Source of the DNA: Xanthobacter autotrophicus Py2
GTDB lineage: Bacteria; Pseudomonadota; Alphaproteobacteria; Rhizobiales; Xanthobacteraceae
Direction of reading: 5' to 3'
Length of the DNA stretch: 64,000 nt
NCBI GenBank assembly: GCA_000017645.1
Contig: CP000781.1
Location: forward strand, 2,653,501-2,717,500
Shown in pieces: positions 59,545 to 64,000 of the stretch. Positions within the stretch are counted from its first letter, which is position 1, and every line of letters starts with the position of its first letter. The translations under genes and the position numbers were made by a program. The notes under the pieces are model-generated. The model saw only the letters and a program-made list of their open reading frames with translations, was not told where the DNA came from and made no database searches.

Positions 59545-62378
59545 GGCGTTTCCTCCCTCGTGTTGCCGCCGGCCAGGGCTTTCACCTTGCCTGCGGGTTC
59601 GGATGCGGCAGGGCGAGGCCCTTCCGCTCCGGCATCTGGCTGGAAGGGCAGTCGGAACGCGAAGCACGCGCCGCTGCCGTCTTGGTTCTCCAGCCACATC
59701 CTGCCGCCGAAATGATCCACGATCCGGCGGCTGATCGGAAGCCCCAGCCCGGTGCCGGGGGGGCGGGTCAGGGCGTCACCGCCCTGACGGAACTTCTCGA
59801 ATATGGTGTCGCGCTCGGCCTCTGGCACCCCCGGGCCATTGTCTTTCACCCGAACGACGAGGCCGTCGCCCTCCACATGAAGGCTGACGTGGACGCGCCC
59901 GCCCTCGGCCGGGACGAATTTAACCGCATTGGAGATGAGGTTCAGCACCACCTGCGTCAGCCGGTCGGGGTCGGCGCGCAGCAGTGGCACCGTCTCCGGC
60001 GCCTCGAACACGATTTCCGCCCCCCGGCTGCGGGCCAGCTCGGTGGTGGCGGTGACGGCGTCGCGCACGAGGCGGCGCAGGTCCACGTCGGCATTGTGCC
60101 ATTCGCCATGGCCGGATTCGAGCTTGGCCATGTCCAGCACCTGGTTGACGAGCCGGCCCAGCCGCTCGCTCTCGCCCACGATGATGGCGAGGAACTCCTG
60201 GCGCTGGGCCTCCTCCATGTCCGGGGCGTCCAGCATCAGCTCCGACAGGGCGCGGATGGCGGTGAGCGGGGTGCGCAATTCGTGGGTGACGGAGGAGACG
60301 AAATCGTCCTTCAGCTCGTCCAGAGTGCGCAACTGGGCGTTGGCGGCGGACAGTTCCGCCGAGGCGATCTCCAGGGAGCGGGATTTCTCCTCCAGCGCCA
60401 GCGCATACACGCGCAGTTGCGAGGCCTCGTTCAGGATCTCCATGACATCGGCGGGGCTCAGCGGCTCCTCCTCCGCCACCGCCGCCACCAGCACCCGCGC
60501 CGAGGCGCTGCCCACGGCGCCGGCGAGGCGCCGCTCAACCTTGTCCACCAGCCGGGCGTCGGCGGTGAGGTCGGTGCCCACGGCGACGCCGCTCTCGTGG
60601 GCGTGCTCGGTGAAGATCTGACGCGCGGCGTCGGGGCCAAGCAGGCGGCTTGCCAGCGCCATCAGGTCGGCGGGGCGGGCGCGGCCGCGCCAGAACACCG
60701 GGTCGGCGGCGCCCGCGGCGGCCGTGGCATGGCCGCGGGCGAACACGTCCACGAACAAGAGCGCCTGGCTCGCTTCCCGCCCCGAGGGCGCGCGCCACAG
60801 GGACAGGCCCACATAGAGGGCGACGTTGACCAGCAGGCTCCAGAACAGGGAATGGGAGAGATTATCGAGGCCCTGAAGGCCGAACAGGCGCTCCGGGGCG
60901 AGGGCGGTGATGCCGAACGGGCCGTGGATGAGGAAGCCGTCGTCGATCCATCCCGATTTCGCCACCGAGGGCGCCATCAGGGTGTAGGCCCACACCAGGA
61001 AGCCGCCGCAAAGGCCGCCCAGCGCCCCGGCGCGGGTGGCCTCGCGCCAGTACATGCCGCCGAATAATGCGGGGGCGAACTGGGCCACGGCGGCAAAGCT
61101 GATGAGGCCGATGGAGACCAGCGCATAGGCCTCCCCCGCCACCTGGAAATAGAGGTAGCCCAGCAGCAGGATGGCGAGGATGGCGGCGCGGCGGATGTTG
61201 AGGATCAGCGCCGTGAGGTCGCCGCCGGCCCGGGCGCCGAAATCCCTGCGCCGCAGCAGGGCCGGCATGACGAGATCGTTGCAGACCATGGTGGAGACGG
61301 CGATGGTCTCCACGATCAGCATGCCGGTGGCGGCGGAGAGCCCGCCCACATAGGCGAACAGCGCCAGCCCCGTGGCCCCGTTCGCCAGCGGCAGCGACAG
61401 CACGAAGGTCTCCGGATCCGCGCCGTTCGGGCCCAGCAGCAGGCCGCCCAGCGCCAGCGGCAGAACGAAGATGTTGATGACGAGGAGATAGGCGGGAAAC
61501 ACCCAGGCGGCGCGCTTCAGGTGGGGCTCGTTCACGCACTCCACCACCATCATCTGGAACTGGCGGGGCAGCAGCAGCACCGAGAGCATGGAGAGCAGCG
61601 TCAGCGTGAACCACTGGGCATAGCCGAAGGCGCCAGCCCCGCCCGTGCCGCCAAGGCGCAGCAGGGAGGCCAGCTCCGGCACCGCCCTGGCCCGCGCCCA
61701 GATGTCAGCCATGCCATTGAACAGGCCGTAGGTGACGAACACCCCCACCGCGAGGAAGGCCACGAGCTTCACGAGGGATTCGAACGCCACCGCCGCCACC
61801 ATGCCCTCGTGCCGCTCGGCGCTGTCGAGGTGGCGGGCGCCGAACAGGATGGTGAACAGGGCGAGGGCCAGCGTCACCAGAAGCGTGCCGTCCTGCCACC
61901 AGGCCGGGCTCGTTCCGCTGCCGGCGGTCCCGGAGGCGGTGAGCAACTGGTAGCCGGCCGACACCGCCTTTAGCTGGAGCGCGATGTAGGGCACGATGCC
62001 CACCACGGTGATGAGGGTGACCAGCGCCGCCACCAGCGGGCTCTTGCCATAGCGGCTGGCGATGAAATCGGCGATGGAGGTGATGCGGTAGGTGTGGGCG
62101 ATGCGGATCATCTTGCGCACCACGATCCACGCCAGAAGCATGGCCAGCATGGGGCCAAGATAGATGGGCAGGAACCAAACGCCGGTGGCGGCGGCGCGCC
62201 CGACGCTGCCGAAATAGGTCCAGGCAGTGCAATAGACCGCCAGCGACAGGGCATAGATCCAGGCGTTGCCGATGATCGAGCGGCCGGCGCGCGCGCGGGC
62301 GTCGGCGAAGGCGGCGACGGCGAACAGGAGCGCGAGGTAGACCACCGCCGCGCCCACCACTATGGGCGCGGAGATCAT
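59541..62378 (-). CDS. Sodium/solute symporter-type histidine kinase (CrbS-like)
   Basis: A 945-residue protein joining an SSS transporter-like domain of about 13 TM helices (residues 5-560; ALSLAVYCTAWTYFGSVGRA, FEMLPRQFQMMVVECVNEP-like FQMMVVECVNEPHLKRAAWV) with a PAS-like linker, an H-box (VSSVTHELRTPLTAIRALSE) and ATPase (LNLISNAVKFVPAEGG; GTGLGLPISRRIVDHFGG). CrbS/CbrA-type kinases of this architecture sense acetate or amino-acid availability. GGAGG lies five bases before the ATG at 62378. Ends overlap with neighbours on both sides (ATGA). Confidence 0.95.
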   Translation of the reverse strand: MISAPIVVGAAVVYLALLFAVAAFADARARAGRSIIGNAWIYALSLAVYCTAWTYFGSVGRAAATGVWFLPIYLGPMLAMLLAWIVVRKMIRIAHTYRITSIADFIASRYGKSPLVAALVTLITVVGIVPYIALQLKAVSAGYQLLTASGTAGSGTSPAWWQDGTLLVTLALALFTILFGARHLDSAERHEGMVAAVAFESLVKLVAFLAVGVFVTYGLFNGMADIWARARAVPELASLLRLGGTGGAGAFGYAQWFTLTLLSMLSVLLLPRQFQMMVVECVNEPHLKRAAWVFPAYLLVINIFVLPLALGGLLLGPNGADPETFVLSLPLANGATGLALFAYVGGLSAATGMLIVETIAVSTMVCNDLVMPALLRRRDFGARAGGDLTALILNIRRAAILAILLLGYLYFQVAGEAYALVSIGLISFAAVAQFAPALFGGMYWREATRAGALGGLCGGFLVWAYTLMAPSVAKSGWIDDGFLIHGPFGITALAPERLFGLQGLDNLSHSLFWSLLVNVALYVGLSLWRAPSGREASQALLFVDVFARGHATAAAGAADPVFWRGRARPADLMALASRLLGPDAARQIFTEHAHESGVAVGTDLTADARLVDKVERRLAGAVGSASARVLVAAVAEEEPLSPADVMEILNEASQLRVYALALEEKSRSLEIASAELSAANAQLRTLDELKDDFVSSVTHELRTPLTAIRALSELMLDAPDMEEAQRQEFLAIIVGESERLGRLVNQVLDMAKLESGHGEWHNADVDLRRLVRDAVTATTELARSRGAEIVFEAPETVPLLRADPDRLTQVVLNLISNAVKFVPAEGGRVHVSLHVEGDGLVVRVKDNGPGVPEAERDTIFEKFRQGGDALTRPPGTGLGLPISRRIVDHFGGRMWLENQDGSGACFAFRLPFQPDAGAEGPRPAASEPAGKVKALAGGNTREETP

Positions 62379-62722
62379 GGCGCCTCCGCGGGTGGCTGTT
62401 GGGCCGGGGGCTGTGGCGAACCCTCGCGCAGGGGCAGGATCGGGGGGGACGCCTTGGGCCGGCGCTCGCTGGCCACCGCGAGGGCGGCGATCAGCCCTGC
62501 CCAGATGGCGAACAGGGCCACCGGCAAGAGCGGCAGGCCGAACACGCTCACATCCGCATCCCACACCATGAGCAGCGGGAAGTTGAAGGCGAGCACGCCG
62601 GTGGCGAACAGGGCCAGCAGGAGTTGCGGGCGCGGCCCACGCTCGGACGCAGCGTGGGCCGGCGCCGCCGCGCGAGGGGCGGGGAGCGGCGGGTCGCCCG
62701 CGCTCTGGTCGTCCCCGTTCAC
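62375..62722 (-). CDS. Small two-TM protein of the signalling operon
   Basis: A 115-residue protein starting at GTG 62722, which overlaps the upstream stop as GTGA. The head is proline/alanine-rich (NGDDQSAGDPPLPAPRAAAP). Two TM helices follow (QLLLALFATGVLAFNFPLL and LPLLPVALFAIWAGLIAALA) and a proline-rich tail. The stop overlaps the kinase start. Small two-helix partners (DUF4212-like) often precede SSS symporters, so it may be an assembly or signalling subunit of the kinase. Confidence 0.85.
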   Translation of the reverse strand: MNGDDQSAGDPPLPAPRAAAPAHAASERGPRPQLLLALFATGVLAFNFPLLMVWDADVSVFGLPLLPVALFAIWAGLIAALAVASERRPKASPPILPLREGSPQPPAQQPPAEAP

Positions 62723-64000
62723 AGGGCGTCGAACCGGTAGTGCCGGGACAGCCACTGCTTGAAGCCCCGCACGATGGCGAGGGCCTCCTTCAGCGCCTGG
62801 CGTTCCAGCGTGCCGAGGTCGGTGAGGCGGATGGCGTTGCCCGGCGGGCGGCCGTCCGCGATCTGGCGCAGGTTGTTTGCGAGCTTCAGCGAGATGAGGA
62901 AGCGCAGCGCGTCGGTGAGGTCGCGGGCGAAGCTCGCCTCCATGTGGCCGGTATCGACCAGCGCCTGAAGCCGGTCGGCGGTGCCGAGCGCGTCGATGCG
63001 ATATTCCAGCGCCAGCGCCCGCACCCCGTGGACCAGCGGGAAGATGCCCAGTTTCTTGATGTCGATTTCCGCGCCCGCCCGCCCGGTGAGGCCCGGCAGC
63101 CGCGTCCACCAGCCGCCGCCCTCGCCGAAGCGCTCCACCGCCTGGGCGAAGCGGGCGAAATAGCCGGCGTCGTTCATCATCAGGAAGTCCACATGGTCCC
63201 GCGCCGCCTTCAGCAGCGCGGCGTCCCCCGCCACCGGGGCGGCATCGAGGAAGATGGCGAGATTCATGGGCCCGTCGCGGTCGCCGCCATGGATCCATTG
63301 CCGGAGCGTGTCCTTGAAGGCGGACACATTCTGGCACCACAGGGGCCGGCTCAGCATGATGCCGCCGGGGCAGGGCGGATAGCCGAAATCGATCAGCGCC
63401 GCGGTGAAGCGCGCGGTGATGTCGTCGAGGCCGTCGCAGGTAAAGCCGTCGGCCAAGAGCAAGGCATTGTCCTGATCGGTCTTGATGATCTGCTCGCCGC
63501 GTCCCTCCGAGCCCATCACCACGAGACAGGAATGGGCCCGCAGGTCCTCCGGGGCCAGCATCTCCCACAGCCGGCGGAACACCTGCCGGTTCAGCTCGCC
63601 CACCAGCGCCGCGATCACCTCCACCCGCACCCCGTCGGCATCGAGCACGCCGACGAGGCTGTCGATCTGGCGGGCGGCGGCCTTCAGCTCGTCGAGGCTG
63701 GTGGCCTGCTCGGCCTCCAGGGCGATGAGGTGGGAGTGGTTGGCCACGAAGGCCATCAGGTCGAGCTGGCCCAGCACGCCGACGATGCCGGCCTCGTCCG
63801 TGCCCTCGCGCACCAGCACCCGGTGGATGCGGTGGCGCAGCATCAGGATGAGGGCCTCGAACAGCTCGGCATCGGGGCGCACCGAGCACGGCTCGAAGGT
63901 CGCCACCTCGCGGACCGGCAGGCGGGCGGGGGGTGTCTCGCTGAGCAGCGCGTCGCGCAGGTCGGTGGTGGTGAAGATGCCGATGCGGCCGCCGTCGCGC
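62719..64000 (-). CDS. CBS-domain/DUF294 nucleotidyltransferase-like protein, N-terminus cut by window edge
   Basis: 427 codons are visible; the gene continues beyond 64000. The first part is a CBS pair (RIGIFTTTDLRDALLSE; LRHRIHRVLVREGTDEAG). Then a DUF294 nucleotidyltransferase core follows (CLVVMGSEGRGEQIIKTDQD), with the GSEGR-EQ-TDQDNAL motif and the helical DUF294 C-domain. Relatives such as GlnD-like enzymes transfer nucleotides, but family activity is uncharacterised. The CBS domains may bind adenylates. The stop overlaps the next gene (GTGA). It opens the visible operon, though the real promoter may lie outside the window. Confidence 0.9.
   Translation of the reverse strand, partial: RDGGRIGIFTTTDLRDALLSETPPARLPVREVATFEPCSVRPDAELFEALILMLRHRIHRVLVREGTDEAGIVGVLGQLDLMAFVANHSHLIALEAEQATSLDELKAAARQIDSLVGVLDADGVRVEVIAALVGELNRQVFRRLWEMLAPEDLRAHSCLVVMGSEGRGEQIIKTDQDNALLLADGFTCDGLDDITARFTAALIDFGYPPCPGGIMLSRPLWCQNVSAFKDTLRQWIHGGDRDGPMNLAIFLDAAPVAGDAALLKAARDHVDFLMMNDAGYFARFAQAVERFGEGGGWWTRLPGLTGRAGAEIDIKKLGIFPLVHGVRALALEYRIDALGTADRLQALVDTGHMEASFARDLTDALRFLISLKLANNLRQIADGRPPGNAIRLTDLGTLERQALKEALAIVRGFKQWLSRHYRFDAL

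Noticed and set aside
62375..63889. 504-codon minus-strand frame through the CBS/DUF294 gene
   Set aside because: Only its last 115 codons (GTG at 62722) are real; the rest is a frame shadow of the nucleotidyltransferase.

Overview
The window is a high-GC chromosomal segment from an alphaproteobacterium, most likely a Xanthobacteraceae/Azorhizobium-type Rhizobiales. The signs are class I lysyl-tRNA synthetase, a GTTC-N7-GTTC SOS box, an frc-type fructose cassette, a NodD-like LysR regulator, ROK and GGDEF/EAL regulators, and dispersed palindromic repeats. I recognised no rRNA, tRNA or CRISPR array.

Layout. 1-10.7 kb is core: a partial RidA, DNA polymerase I, a small membrane protein next to a Sco copper chaperone, a WYL regulator with a VOC protein, a membrane glycosyltransferase, an orphan periplasmic binding protein and class I LysRS. 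10.7-11.5 kb is a scar zone of broken IS66-like and IS3-like genes plus an aldehyde dehydrogenase fragment. 11.5-22.9 kb is a catabolic island: a NodD-like LysR regulator, a divergent phenol-porin-like outer membrane protein, then a run of co-directional genes for an alpha/beta C-C hydrolase, an extradiol-type dioxygenase, a Rieske ferredoxin, a FAD monooxygenase, an MFS carrier, a cupin, a fumarylacetoacetase-like hydrolase, an SDR dehydrogenase and a cyclase/amidohydrolase. The dioxygenase-ferredoxin-monooxygenase core and the NodD-like regulator recall flavonoid (naringenin, fde-type) degradation operons, so I propose oxidation and meta-cleavage of a plant aromatic. 23.0-23.5 kb holds more IS3 pieces, one of which looks like the continuation of the left-hand IS3 fragment, as if the island sits inside one split element.

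23.5-39.4 kb is core again: an SDR, purF-cvpA, radA, alr-dnaB (with an SOS box upstream of dnaB), a lipid/diacylglycerol kinase-like protein, small membrane proteins, a diguanylate cyclase, a cysteine-cluster protein and a large GGDEF-EAL protein. 39.7-48.2 kb carries a FAD oxidase and a fructose-type ABC transporter (frcBCA) convergent with a PfkB kinase, a RbsD/FucU mutarotase and a ROK repressor. The same 23-base spaced motif lies upstream of both arms, so the two transcription units probably share one regulator. 48.4-56.9 kb has an arylsulfatase, a YbaK deacylase, an OmpR/EnvZ-type two-component pair, an ABC-F ATPase and a palindromic repeat.

56.9-64.0 kb is a five-gene operon on the minus strand in which every junction is a 4-base stop/start overlap: CBS-nucleotidyltransferase, a small two-TM protein, a sodium/solute-symporter histidine kinase, a stand-alone receiver, and a degenerate kinase fused to a DnaQ-type exonuclease. 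It resembles the CrbS-type acetate-sensing neighbourhood but ends in a nuclease rather than a DNA-binding regulator.

The two most unusual systems are the island (about 11.3-23.2 kb) and the signalling/exonuclease operon (56.9-64.0 kb).
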